Origin: CAKZYD01 sp039814715
GTDB taxonomy: Bacteria; Pseudomonadota; Alphaproteobacteria; Sphingomonadales; CAKZYD01
Direction of reading: 5' to 3'
Length of the DNA stretch: 30,016 nt
NCBI GenBank assembly: GCA_039814715.1
Contig: JBCCAR010000038.1
Coordinates: 1-30,016 of the forward strand
A model generated the notes under the pieces. It saw only the letters and a list, made by a program, of their open reading frames with translations. It had not been told where the DNA came from and made no database searches. The position numbers were made by a program, and so were the translations under genes. Positions 1 to 7,832 of this stretch are shown here, one piece after another. Every line of letters begins with the position of its first letter. The first letter of the stretch is position 1.

Positions 1-223
1 CTTATTATAAATCAAAACTCAATTCTAAGAAATTTTGCAGTGCGGTGCTTCGGCAAAACACAGGGGGTTTTTCAAACGCAATCTTGTTAGCACCATTGCC
101 AGCTCCGACCTGCTGATCACGAACCTAAGAACCACTATGCTGGCGAAGCAAAGCACATCTGGCCGATGCAGAGCGCCGCTGATCGGCGCATCGCCACATT
201 TCACAATGCCATGAGAGACCACG
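1..223. other. Intergenic region upstream of the CocE-like hydrolase
   Basis: No convincing gene is seen here. The first 40 bases are AT-rich and could hold a promoter. A GC-rich hairpin lies at 173-189 (arms GCGCCG and CGGCGC, loop of 5) about 35 bases before the hydrolase start. It has no T tract, so it is not a clear terminator. An open frame on the minus strand across 25-348 has no recognisable product and is rejected. Confidence 0.5.
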
Positions 224-2110
224 ATGACCTTCCGAACTCCCCTTGCTGCGCTAAGCACACTAGTTCTCATTTTGGCGGTCGACGTTTTGCTCAGTGCGAG
301 TAGCTCGGCTGCTGAAGACCTGCCAAAGGGCTCTTTTGCTTTTTCCAATCGCTTCTATTCTGCGCAAACGGTTCAAATCGAAATGCGTGACGGAGTACAA
401 CTTCACACTGAAATTCGGCGGCCACGCGCGCAGATGGGCCCCCTGCCCTTCTTTGTTATACGAACACCATACGGAGCAGACTCCGTGGGATACGGCGACC
501 TGGAAACACGCCTAAAACTACTAGCCGAAGAAGGCTACATATTCGTATTCCAAGAAACTCGGGGAACTGGCCAGTCTGAGGGCGACTTTGAATTGAATGC
601 GCCGTTCCGATCCAAAACGGACCCACAAGCAATAGATGAAGCGACTGATGCTTTTGACACCTTCAATTGGCTTACAAAGAGCGTCCCAGATAATAACGGC
701 AAAGTCGGCGTCGCGGGGTGCTCATATCCAGGCTATGCAGCTGTCTTGTCTGCCCTTTCCAAACATCCAGCCGTCAGTGCGGTATCACCGCAGGCAGCCA
801 TGTCGGACCTTTTTCGCGGGGACGATTTTTTCTGGAACGGCATTCCTATTGCTGCCCAAACACCATTTTTTATTCCGTACATGGAAAACAACACGGAAAT
901 TGACGCCCAATTTGATTCGTCAGATGCATATGAATGGCACTTACAAGCTGGAGCGCTGAAAGACAAACAGCCTAAGACATTTAGGCAGCCTAGCCCAATT
1001 TGGTCAGAGCTTATCAAAACAGATAGACTCTCGCCCTACTGGGAACAACGCGTCCTCGCAGACCACGCAGATAGCATCGAAGTCCCGACACTCCATGTCA
1101 TGGGGTGGTTTGACGCCGAAGACTTTCCCGGCCCAATTCGTCTATTTCAAGCGGCGGACAAATTAGACACGAGCGGTAACCAGCGGGTCATCATTGGCCC
1201 CTGGACCCACTGCATGTGGTTTCAACCGGGACCAGGGGATGAAATCGGTCCGTACAAACATGGCGTCGCGACCATTGATCAGTTCAAACAAACAGAGGCT
1301 CGTTTCTTTGCGTACCATTTGAAAAACAAGGGTGACCTAAACGACATGCCTCAAGCACAAATTTTCGAGACCGGTGAAGGCGGTGGCTGGCGATCTTTAG
1401 AGACGTTCCCGTCAAAAGATGTGTCACAGCGAAGCTTTTATCTTGGCGCACGACGCCAGCTGCTTAACGAACCTGGTAGCGAAGGCGTGGATCAATACAT
1501 CTCAGACCCCTTAAATCCAATCCCTTACACCCCAAGGCCCATAGACTTTTTCCATGGCGAAACACTTGTCCCAGGCGACGGTAAAGCGCGAGCACTCTTC
1601 CTCCTTGAAGACCAGCGTTTTGTTCATGGTCGTCCAGATATGCTGATCTGGATGAGCGCTCCTTTGGAGGACGATGTCATCATCGATGGGCAGGCAATGC
1701 TTGAACTGACTGCCGCAACAACAGGCACAAATGTCGATTGGATTGTTCAACTCGTCGATGTCTATCCAGACACGTTCGACCAGGAAAGATCTGGCTATCG
1801 CGTGCCTGTAACACGAGGCGCTCTTCGGGCAAGCCTTCGCAAAGACCCCCGAAAGCCCGAGCCAACACTTGCTGGTGAGCCTGAAGAATACAAAATTCCC
1901 CTGGAGGCCCGGAGACACCGGTTTTCAAAAGGTCATAGGATTTTAGTGTCCCTACAAAGTACTTTTTTTCCGTATCTAGCGCGTAATCCACAACAGTTTA
2001 TTGCCCCTGACCAAGCAACGAACGAAGACTTTCGCGTCGTCACAAATACAGTTGAGCGGGGTGGATTAAGCTCTCCCTCACGTATCATTTTGCCCATAGC
2101 TAATCCCTGA
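224..2110 (+). CDS. CocE/NonD-type alpha/beta serine hydrolase, exported
   Basis: This 628-residue protein belongs to the X-Pro dipeptidyl-peptidase S15 / CocE / alpha-amino-acid ester hydrolase group, which cleaves esters, beta-lactam acyl groups or peptides. An N-terminal signal peptide with a hydrophobic core at residues 7-25 and a probable cut after SSSAA (about residue 30) sends it to the periplasm. The nucleophile is Ser167 in GCSYPG. The acid is Asp297 in GWFD, and His329 in GPWTH completes the triad, in the usual order and spacing. The C-terminal third is the jelly-roll beta domain typical of the family (residues about 440-628). The ribosome site before the start is weak. Sampled lines look AT-richer than the genes that follow, which may mean separate origin. 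The substrate is unknown; peptidase, esterase or acylase are all possible. Confidence 0.9.
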   Translation: MTFRTPLAALSTLVLILAVDVLLSASSSAAEDLPKGSFAFSNRFYSAQTVQIEMRDGVQLHTEIRRPRAQMGPLPFFVIRTPYGADSVGYGDLETRLKLLAEEGYIFVFQETRGTGQSEGDFELNAPFRSKTDPQAIDEATDAFDTFNWLTKSVPDNNGKVGVAGCSYPGYAAVLSALSKHPAVSAVSPQAAMSDLFRGDDFFWNGIPIAAQTPFFIPYMENNTEIDAQFDSSDAYEWHLQAGALKDKQPKTFRQPSPIWSELIKTDRLSPYWEQRVLADHADSIEVPTLHVMGWFDAEDFPGPIRLFQAADKLDTSGNQRVIIGPWTHCMWFQPGPGDEIGPYKHGVATIDQFKQTEARFFAYHLKNKGDLNDMPQAQIFETGEGGGWRSLETFPSKDVSQRSFYLGARRQLLNEPGSEGVDQYISDPLNPIPYTPRPIDFFHGETLVPGDGKARALFLLEDQRFVHGRPDMLIWMSAPLEDDVIIDGQAMLELTAATTGTNVDWIVQLVDVYPDTFDQERSGYRVPVTRGALRASLRKDPRKPEPTLAGEPEEYKIPLEARRHRFSKGHRILVSLQSTFFPYLARNPQQFIAPDQATNEDFRVVTNTVERGGLSSPSRIILPIANP

Positions 2111-2402
2111 CATTAAGCAAACAGTTGCTCCTAGCTCGAAAAATTGAAGCGAGAAGAAGACCCTGAATTGGGATGCCCCGGTCCCTAACCACCCCTTATG
2201 CCCAGCGTAAGGCAGCATCTATTGGGTGCAAACTTAGGCGGAAAGCTGGTCGCAGCACGAAAGCGCCGCTTGTCAGACCCTGCCGTGCCGGTGGCCGGTG
2301 GCGACTTTTTGTGCGGTGCCAGCAACCGTCAACGCGATAAGACTGGCTCTTAACGGCCCGATTGCGGCATTCACTCTGCCGAAACGACAGTGGGGAGACA
2401 CC
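2111..2402. other. Intergenic region between two exported hydrolase genes
   Basis: No recognisable gene is seen. The frame of the next protein stays open back to an ATG at 2298, but the extra 35 residues would sit in front of a lipoprotein signal peptide and are judged untranslated. A Shine-Dalgarno-like GGGGAG lies at the end of this stretch and serves the GTG at 2403. No clear terminator hairpin was found after the upstream gene. Confidence 0.45.
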
Positions 2403-3620
2403 GTGACGCATGGATCAATAAAAAGCTGGTTGATCGCCGCCTTGCTGCTAACGGGCTGTCAAGAAAAGACCGGTTTGGAGGAAAGCCCCGCTACGGTGAC
2501 TGCCAGCGCCGAAACGCCCGGCGACGATACTGGACTGAAAAACCGGCTTGCCACTATACCGCGGGTTAGGCCCTGGCCCCTGTCCTGGTTTGAGCCCAAA
2601 GAGACCATTAAAGGCGCGCAGCAGAGCCGCGGCCTGCCGGCCGGACGTCCGCAGCCACGCCTATCGCAAGACGCGTGGTCAGCAGCTCTTTCTTATGCAA
2701 AAGAGCGCGATACCGACATTCTTGCGGTTTGGAAAGATGGCGCAATTGACCGCATTTGGACGAAGCCGGGCTATCAGCCTGAGCAGCACCTCAACACCTA
2801 TTACCTCAATTATTTCGTCTTGGTCACCGCCATTGGGATTGCAATCGATGACGACGCAATTGAAACGATTGACGAACCGATTTCGCAGTTTCTACCGGAG
2901 TGGAAAGGCCAGCCGCGCGGGGATATCAAGGTCCGTAATCTGCTGGAAATGAATGCTGGTCTTGAAATGTATAAGGACAATATTGATCCAGCTGACAAGG
3001 CAACGCGGCTGTTTTTCGGGTCCCAGTCGACGCAGGCTGCGCTTGAATACGACTTAAAGACAGCGCCTGGCACCTTGTTTGAGTACAACTACGTGGTTCC
3101 AGAACTGTTGGGGATTGTGCTCCAACGGGCAACAGGTGAGCGCTATGCGGACTTTGTGTCGCGCCGAATTTGGCAGCCGCTGGGCAATGATGATGCAGCC
3201 GTCTGGCTGGACCGGGAGGGCGGACGACCTCATTTCAACGCAGGCCTGTTCGCCGATGGGGATGACTGGCTGCGCTTTGCCATCATGATCGCCCAGGGCG
3301 GGACCTTCGATGGACAGCAGATTGTGCCGCCTTCTTGGATTGAGCGCATGCAGCAGCCCTCTCAAGCAAAGGAAAACTACGGCTTTGTGTGGCTGGCTGA
3401 ACCATTTGAAAAGCGGCGTGAATTGTCGGAAACGGTGGCATATGTCGTGATGGCAAACGAACCATTCGCGACCAAAGATCTTATGATCTTCGATGGTTAC
3501 GGCGGCCAGCGCCTTTATGTGTCAACGGACGAGCAGCTTGTCATTTTGCGCATCGGCGCAACCGCGCGCGACACATGGGATGATTCCTACTTGCCCAACC
3601 TGATCGCGGGCGGCTTTTAA
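2403..3620 (+). CDS. Beta-lactamase-fold lipoprotein lacking the Ser-x-x-Lys catalytic pair
   Basis: This 405-residue protein resembles class C beta-lactamase-related serine hydrolases of the 6-aminohexanoate-dimer hydrolase type. Landmarks are the GIAIDDD...IDEPISQFLPEW block, the LLEMNAGLE block, the FEYNY segment at the place of the Tyr motif, and the late GYGGQRLYV strand. The GTG at 2403 is chosen because GGGGAG lies 5-6 bases upstream and it gives a short lipoprotein signal ending LLLTGC, with Cys19 as the lipid site. An ATG at 2298 would bury that signal. The odd point is the block before GIAIDDD: where relatives have S-x-x-K, this reads YLNY (Tyr134 to Tyr137), so both Ser and Lys are missing. 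It is probably a non-hydrolytic binding or scaffolding protein at the membrane, or an enzyme with altered chemistry. Confidence 0.8.
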   Translation: MTHGSIKSWLIAALLLTGCQEKTGLEESPATVTASAETPGDDTGLKNRLATIPRVRPWPLSWFEPKETIKGAQQSRGLPAGRPQPRLSQDAWSAALSYAKERDTDILAVWKDGAIDRIWTKPGYQPEQHLNTYYLNYFVLVTAIGIAIDDDAIETIDEPISQFLPEWKGQPRGDIKVRNLLEMNAGLEMYKDNIDPADKATRLFFGSQSTQAALEYDLKTAPGTLFEYNYVVPELLGIVLQRATGERYADFVSRRIWQPLGNDDAAVWLDREGGRPHFNAGLFADGDDWLRFAIMIAQGGTFDGQQIVPPSWIERMQQPSQAKENYGFVWLAEPFEKRRELSETVAYVVMANEPFATKDLMIFDGYGGQRLYVSTDEQLVILRIGATARDTWDDSYLPNLIAGGF

Positions 3621-3637
3621 AGTTGGTTTGCGGGCTG

Positions 3638-5098
3638 CTAGCTCAGCGCATCAAGCACTTCGATAGCCGCGCGTTCGCCTGATTCCATAGCGCCTTCCAT
3701 ACCGCGGTTGAGCATGGCTGTGTGTTCACCGGCGAAATGAAGCCCGCCAATGGGCTGACCGATAATGCTTGCAAAACGGGTAACGTGGCCGGGTTTCCAG
3801 GACGAATAAAGCCCGCCAGCAAAGGGGTCGCGCCGCCACGAATGGCTTTTGACGGGCCGCAGCTTGCCCTTGGTCGCTGGCCGAATACGGGCCAGATAGG
3901 CCAAGATTTCTGCTGATGCTTGGTCTGGCGGCATACGCTCTAGCCGTTCCCCATGCGCGCCGTTCACGAAAGCAAGAAACGTCGTCGGCTCATCACTATC
4001 GCCGTACCGAAGGGCTGCAAACTTACCTGCCGGACCGTCTGTCCAAATGTCAGGCGGCATGCCATCGTCTTCCCAAAATCGGCCCTCAGGCACGAAATGC
4101 GCTTGAAAGGCCTGGGTATAGCCCATCTGCTGAACGCAACAATCGCGGGCTTTAGGCAGCACTGGATCAAACCGCACATGGCGCAATGCGGAGAAGGGCA
4201 CAGTCACGATGACGCGCCCTGCCTGCAGGCGCGCGCCATCCGTGGTGACAACTTCCATCGCCCGCTTTGTTTGCGCAATGCCAGCGATTGCAACCCCGGT
4301 TCGAACCTCTTTGCGAAGGGCAGCGGCCATGGCTTCTGGCAAACGCTGGTTGCCGCCTTCTATTGCGTAGGCTTCGCGGCCGATTTGCGCTTGGAGACCG
4401 CCCCAGGTGATGGTTTGAAACATTGCTAAGGTTGAAAAATCATGTGCGCTCGTGCCGTAGAGCATGCCTGTGCCGCAGGCTAAGTCGATCGTCGCATCAT
4501 CCTGGCCCTGTTGCTTCATAAAGTCGTAGATCGAGATGTCCCACTTAGCGTGTTCTGGGTTCGTCCAGCTTGTCGTGTCTTTGACTGGGTTTGCCCCCAT
4601 GAGAAACGGCCATTGATACGCCCATGGGAGGATTGCCTTTTTCGCGTCAGGAAATGGGTTTTTAGCTGAGCTTGACCACTCTGCAGGGAGGATGTTTTCG
4701 CCGCCTAGGTTGATTAAGCTGGCGCCCTCCGTCCCTTCCGTGCGTTGGCGCACGGGGATGAGAGGGGCGCCGTAGGTCCGCGCTGCATCAAGCACCCGCG
4801 CGTAGCCTGCGCCTATACCATTGCCGCCTGCCTCAGGGTGGCCGGGAACATCGTCAAGGGTGAACAATCGCCCGCCAACACGCCCGCGCCCTTCCAAAAC
4901 GGTAACGTCTACGCCTTCGCCTTCTAAGATGAGTGCAGCAGCAAGCCCTGATAGACCGGCTCCAATAACGATCACTTTTTCATCCACCTGCGCGCGCGCT
5001 CTAATTGGCGCGCCAAACCCGGCAAGCGCTCCTGCACTACCAAGTCCAGCAAGCAGAGCGCGGCGCGTTGCTTTTGGGGCTAAAATCTTATGTGTCAT
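3638..5098 (-). CDS. FAD-dependent amine oxidase (flavin monoamine oxidase family), Tat-exported
   Basis: This 486-residue flavoprotein belongs to the amine oxidase family (monoamine, polyamine, L-amino-acid oxidases and related desaturases). It starts with a twin-arginine signal (TRRALLAG, Arg12-Arg13), a hydrophobic stretch and an ARA-Q cleavage site near residue 37, so it should be exported folded with FAD. The FAD-binding Rossmann motif VIVIGAGLSGLAA lies at 42-54, followed by LEGRGRVGGR at 68-77. The C-terminal FAD motif GGLHFAGEHT is followed by GAMESGERAA. The start at 5098 is preferred over an upstream in-frame start at 5191 because the longer form overlaps the preceding gene and hides the Tat signal; CTGAGG lies 8 bases upstream of 5098. 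It follows the DUF1838 gene by 10 bases, so the two form an operon. The substrate is not evident. Confidence 0.88.
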   Translation of the reverse strand: MTHKILAPKATRRALLAGLGSAGALAGFGAPIRARAQVDEKVIVIGAGLSGLAAALILEGEGVDVTVLEGRGRVGGRLFTLDDVPGHPEAGGNGIGAGYARVLDAARTYGAPLIPVRQRTEGTEGASLINLGGENILPAEWSSSAKNPFPDAKKAILPWAYQWPFLMGANPVKDTTSWTNPEHAKWDISIYDFMKQQGQDDATIDLACGTGMLYGTSAHDFSTLAMFQTITWGGLQAQIGREAYAIEGGNQRLPEAMAAALRKEVRTGVAIAGIAQTKRAMEVVTTDGARLQAGRVIVTVPFSALRHVRFDPVLPKARDCCVQQMGYTQAFQAHFVPEGRFWEDDGMPPDIWTDGPAGKFAALRYGDSDEPTTFLAFVNGAHGERLERMPPDQASAEILAYLARIRPATKGKLRPVKSHSWRRDPFAGGLYSSWKPGHVTRFASIIGQPIGGLHFAGEHTAMLNRGMEGAMESGERAAIEVLDALS

Positions 5099-5108
5099 AG
5101 AAGCAACC

Positions 5109-6113
5109 TCAGGGCCGTTTAAGCGCAGGCAATGGGCGGTCGGACGGCGTGCGCAGCGCCTTGAAATGTGCGTCGTTGAGCTTGTACTCACCGTGAAAGG
5201 TGGTTGGCGCGCTCATGAACTCGGGCAGATTTTTTTCAATGTAATTGATGACGTGGCGCGGGACGTCATCAAGCGTTTTTGGCTTGAAGGCCGTCCGAAC
5301 AGAGAAAATCTTACCCGGTGTCTGCCCCATCAGCATCCATGGCTCCCACGGCTTGAAAGTTTGAAAGTCGCCGGTGAACGAGGGGACGGAGGGCAGCGAT
5401 AAGTCCTCCATTTCTTCTATTTTTGCTTGCCATCGATACGCTTCAAAGGTCTCCCAGCGCGGACCGATGGACTCGCGTTTCCAGACAGCTGGATCGAGTT
5501 TGTTGGGCAAAGACGTCCGCGCGATTGCATCGCCGTAAGCGGTATCGCCTCTAAACCACCAATCGAGGACGAGTTTGCGTTTTAGGGCGTCCTGCCCTTC
5601 CATTTTATAGCGCTCGGGAAACGCATTTGGGTCTAGTTTGTAATCCAAAGGCCCGTCGCGGTATTGGAAAACGTCGACTGTCTCTCCAGTGTAGGGATTG
5701 TCCCACGTTTCCAAAACCTCGTTGGTAAAGTAGTCACAAAACAAGATGACTTGGTTTGCCAGATAGTGAAACGCCCCGTTCGGCAAGGTGTAGGTGCGCA
5801 CATTCGCAAGCGATTCCAACCGGAATAGCGGGACATAGTTCTCTGCATCTAGGAGGCCGAAAGCAGGGCCAAAGACATATAGAAAGGCTTCCTCGCCTTC
5901 CTCAACCGTGCCCCACATGCGCGACAGCATGCGCAGGTTCTCCGCAGGGCTCTGCCAGTCAAAACTTGATGCCTCTTGCGCTTGAGGCGGCCCTGACCGG
6001 GACTGCACAGCGGGCCCTGCCCCGGCTAAGGCAGCCCCGCCCAGCGCTGCCGTCAACGCTGACCGCCGGTTTATTAGCCCGCCTTGAAAGAGGCTCCTGC
6101 GAAGATCAGTCAT
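5109..6113 (-). CDS. DUF1838 family protein, Tat-exported (first paralogue)
   Basis: This 334-residue protein is of the DUF1838 type, a family without a known function to me. It begins with a twin-arginine signal (INRRSALTAALGG, Arg16-Arg17) and an Ala-rich hydrophobic stretch, so it is expected in the periplasm. Family hallmarks shared with the divergent neighbour at 6421-7377 are a WDNPYTGE segment in the middle and a KPWEPWMLMGQTPGK segment near the C-terminus. It is rich in Trp, Tyr and Phe, as if binding a hydrophobic ligand. The start is uncertain: a GTG at 6125 lies four codons upstream in frame, and neither start has a strong ribosome site. It leads a two-gene operon with the Tat-exported amine oxidase, which suggests a shared periplasmic pathway. 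Confidence 0.82.
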   Translation of the reverse strand: MTDLRRSLFQGGLINRRSALTAALGGAALAGAGPAVQSRSGPPQAQEASSFDWQSPAENLRMLSRMWGTVEEGEEAFLYVFGPAFGLLDAENYVPLFRLESLANVRTYTLPNGAFHYLANQVILFCDYFTNEVLETWDNPYTGETVDVFQYRDGPLDYKLDPNAFPERYKMEGQDALKRKLVLDWWFRGDTAYGDAIARTSLPNKLDPAVWKRESIGPRWETFEAYRWQAKIEEMEDLSLPSVPSFTGDFQTFKPWEPWMLMGQTPGKIFSVRTAFKPKTLDDVPRHVINYIEKNLPEFMSAPTTFHGEYKLNDAHFKALRTPSDRPLPALKRP

Positions 6114-6420
6114 ACCAAAGAACACTCACAAATAATTCACGTGCGAGTGTGATAGGCCAATCGGCGGCGTAACTGCCACTGCCTTGTCGTGAGTGCCCGG
6201 GAGGGAACGTGTTGCGCCGGATCAATTTGCGTCCATGTCGCCAACGTCAAATGGCGACAATCGCTGAGCGTGAGCATGTTTGGACCTGCGAGCCCCTCAC
6301 TTCAAATGCGCCATGTGCACCTCACGGCACTTTGGCTGCTGTACACGACGGGGCGCTTTTTTAAGGTTTGGCGCCGGTGCAGTGAGAGACCTTCCCACCA
6401 CAGGTAAGGACTTAGACAGC
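6114..6420. promoter_or_regulatory. Divergent promoter region between the two DUF1838 clusters
   Basis: This roughly 300-base stretch separates two divergent operons that both begin with DUF1838 genes. It must carry promoters in both directions. The clearest element is the dyad at 6236-6259, listed separately. AAGGA lies about 10 bases before the plus-strand start at 6421. A plus frame stays open from 6280 but the residues before 6421 look nothing like a signal peptide and are taken as untranslated leader. Confidence 0.55.
6236..6259. promoter_or_regulatory. Perfect 8+8 bp inverted repeat, candidate operator
   Basis: The arms TGTCGCCA (6236-6243) and TGGCGACA (6252-6259) are perfect inverted complements separated by 8 bases. 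This spacing suits a dimeric regulator contacting successive major grooves. It sits centrally between two divergently transcribed DUF1838 operons. Which regulator would bind is not shown. The LytTR protein encoded at 7833-8741 is the nearest regulator, but LytTR proteins usually bind direct repeats, so a different protein is quite possible. Confidence 0.5.
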
Positions 6421-7377
6421 ATGCCGACCCTCGATCTTCTCAACGCGCTGCCCCGTCGATCTTTTCTAGTAGGAACAAGCGTAGCAGTTGGTGCTGCAGC
6501 ATTGCCCGGCAGCGCAGTAGCCGATGGCCATGACGCCAGTACGAAGACATCCAGCGCGTTTGATTTTGAAGATCCCGCCAAGAATGTGGCGGTCATGGCG
6601 CGTCTGGCCGGAGATATGTCAGGCGAGCGCGCTGGGCACGTTCATTATTCCGGGCGGGCCTTTGGAACGCTGCCAGGCGAGCCGATCGTGCCGCTCTATG
6701 GTATTGAAGGGATGAGCTCGACCAAGACGTTACCTGTTGAAGATGGAAAATTCCGGTTTTTATTCTCAGAATTTGCCATTTACACAGACCTTGAAACCGG
6801 CAAACCGCTGTCGAAATGGACAAACCCCTATACCAACGAAACGCTGCCAGTTTGGCACCAACGCAATGGCCCGGTTAACTTCGCGCTATCCCCAAAAATG
6901 AACGCGTTTGGCGGGTTTAACGCGACCCAGGCAGCGCCTGCTTTTCGGCTCCCTTGGCGCATGATTGATGGCACTGCGTCCTTCGCGCTTGACGTAACAT
7001 CCAAACGCAAAAATCCGTTGTTGCCAGAAAAATGGCCGCGCGAATCCTCTGGCGCTACAATGTTTGTGTCGGAGCACTCTCAGTATTTTGTCTCGCCTGT
7101 TGATTTGGCCAATGACGCCATCACGGACCTAAGCTTCCATGCATCCTTGCAAAGCAATAAGCCGTGGCATCCATGGATGATGATGGGCCAGCAGCCTGGC
7201 GGCGTATTCGCGCGGCTCTATGCGCGCAAGGTCCCTGGAATTGAAGCGCTCGACCCGTCCGTTGCAGAAGTGGCCAGCACCCATCTTGCCTCGTTCGTCG
7301 AGGCACCGGCAGAATGGACTGGAACGTATAAAACAGCGCACAGCATCTACGCAGCAACCATGCAGCCCGTAAAGTAA
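6421..7377 (+). CDS. DUF1838 family protein, Tat-exported (second paralogue)
   Basis: This 318-residue protein is a diverged paralogue of the product of 5109-6113. The matching landmarks are WTNPYTNETLPV and NGPVNFALSP in the middle and KPWHPWMMMGQQPGGVF near the C-terminus. The ATG at 6421 is chosen because it opens directly into a twin-arginine signal (PRRSFLVGTS, Arg12-Arg13) ending AVA-D near residue 35; AAGGA precedes it. It should be a folded periplasmic protein. The next gene, a cytochrome c, begins one base after its stop, so the two are translated from one message and probably act together. Function is unknown. A redox or ligand-binding partner of the cytochrome is an inference from position only. 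Confidence 0.85.
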   Translation: MPTLDLLNALPRRSFLVGTSVAVGAAALPGSAVADGHDASTKTSSAFDFEDPAKNVAVMARLAGDMSGERAGHVHYSGRAFGTLPGEPIVPLYGIEGMSSTKTLPVEDGKFRFLFSEFAIYTDLETGKPLSKWTNPYTNETLPVWHQRNGPVNFALSPKMNAFGGFNATQAAPAFRLPWRMIDGTASFALDVTSKRKNPLLPEKWPRESSGATMFVSEHSQYFVSPVDLANDAITDLSFHASLQSNKPWHPWMMMGQQPGGVFARLYARKVPGIEALDPSVAEVASTHLASFVEAPAEWTGTYKTAHSIYAATMQPVK

Positions 7378-7378
7378 A

Positions 7379-7789
7379 ATGGGTGTGTCAAAATTTGCCG
7401 CAAAAGCATTGGTCATTGGGCTGCTGACATTGGGCGCCGAGGGTGCAGTACAGGCAAATGACGACGCACTGGAAAGGCGCGGAAAACGCGTGTTCTTAAA
7501 GTGCCGGGCGTGTCATTCAATCGCCCCCGGCGCGCCGCATAAGGTTGGCCCAAATTTGTCTGGTTTTTACGCGCAGCCCATGGCGAGCCGAGCAGGCTTT
7601 ACGTATTCCAGCGCTCTATCAATGCAACAAAGCTATTGGACGGCGGTCGAAATTGATGCGTTCCTCACCGCCCCTGCAGCTTACGCGCCTGGCACAACGA
7701 TGGCCTTCACTGGGCTTAACCGGGCAGAAGACCGCGCGGCTGTCATCGCCTATTTAAAAGACGTGACGACAATTTTAAGGCAGCCATAG
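7379..7789 (+). CDS. Class I c-type cytochrome, periplasmic
   Basis: This is a 136-residue soluble monohaem cytochrome c. A signal peptide with a hydrophobic core at residues 7-20 ends near AVQA-ND (about residue 26). Haem attaches at CRACH (Cys42, Cys45, His46). The KVGPNLSGFY segment that follows is typical of mitochondrial/cytochrome c2-like proteins, and Met108 in GTTMAF is the likely sixth iron ligand. The C-terminal helix contains DRAAVIAYLKD. Its start is one base after the stop of the DUF1838 gene. The likely role is to accept electrons from a periplasmic enzyme, with the Tat-exported amine oxidase or DUF1838 proteins as the nearest candidates, and pass them to a terminal oxidase. Confidence 0.92.
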   Translation: MGVSKFAAKALVIGLLTLGAEGAVQANDDALERRGKRVFLKCRACHSIAPGAPHKVGPNLSGFYAQPMASRAGFTYSSALSMQQSYWTAVEIDAFLTAPAAYAPGTTMAFTGLNRAEDRAAVIAYLKDVTTILRQP

Positions 7790-7832
7790 GAGGCAGTTTC
7801 TTGTCTGTAGCGGATAGCAAGCGTATAAGTGA

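Noticed and set aside
2298..2402. Upstream ATG for the beta-lactamase-fold lipoprotein
   Set aside because: It would place 35 residues before a good lipoprotein signal; GTG at 2403 has a well placed GGGGAG.
4821..5402. Plus-strand open frame of 193 codons opposite the amine oxidase and DUF1838 genes
   Set aside because: It spans the junction of two well-supported minus-strand genes and has no recognisable domain; it is a shadow frame.
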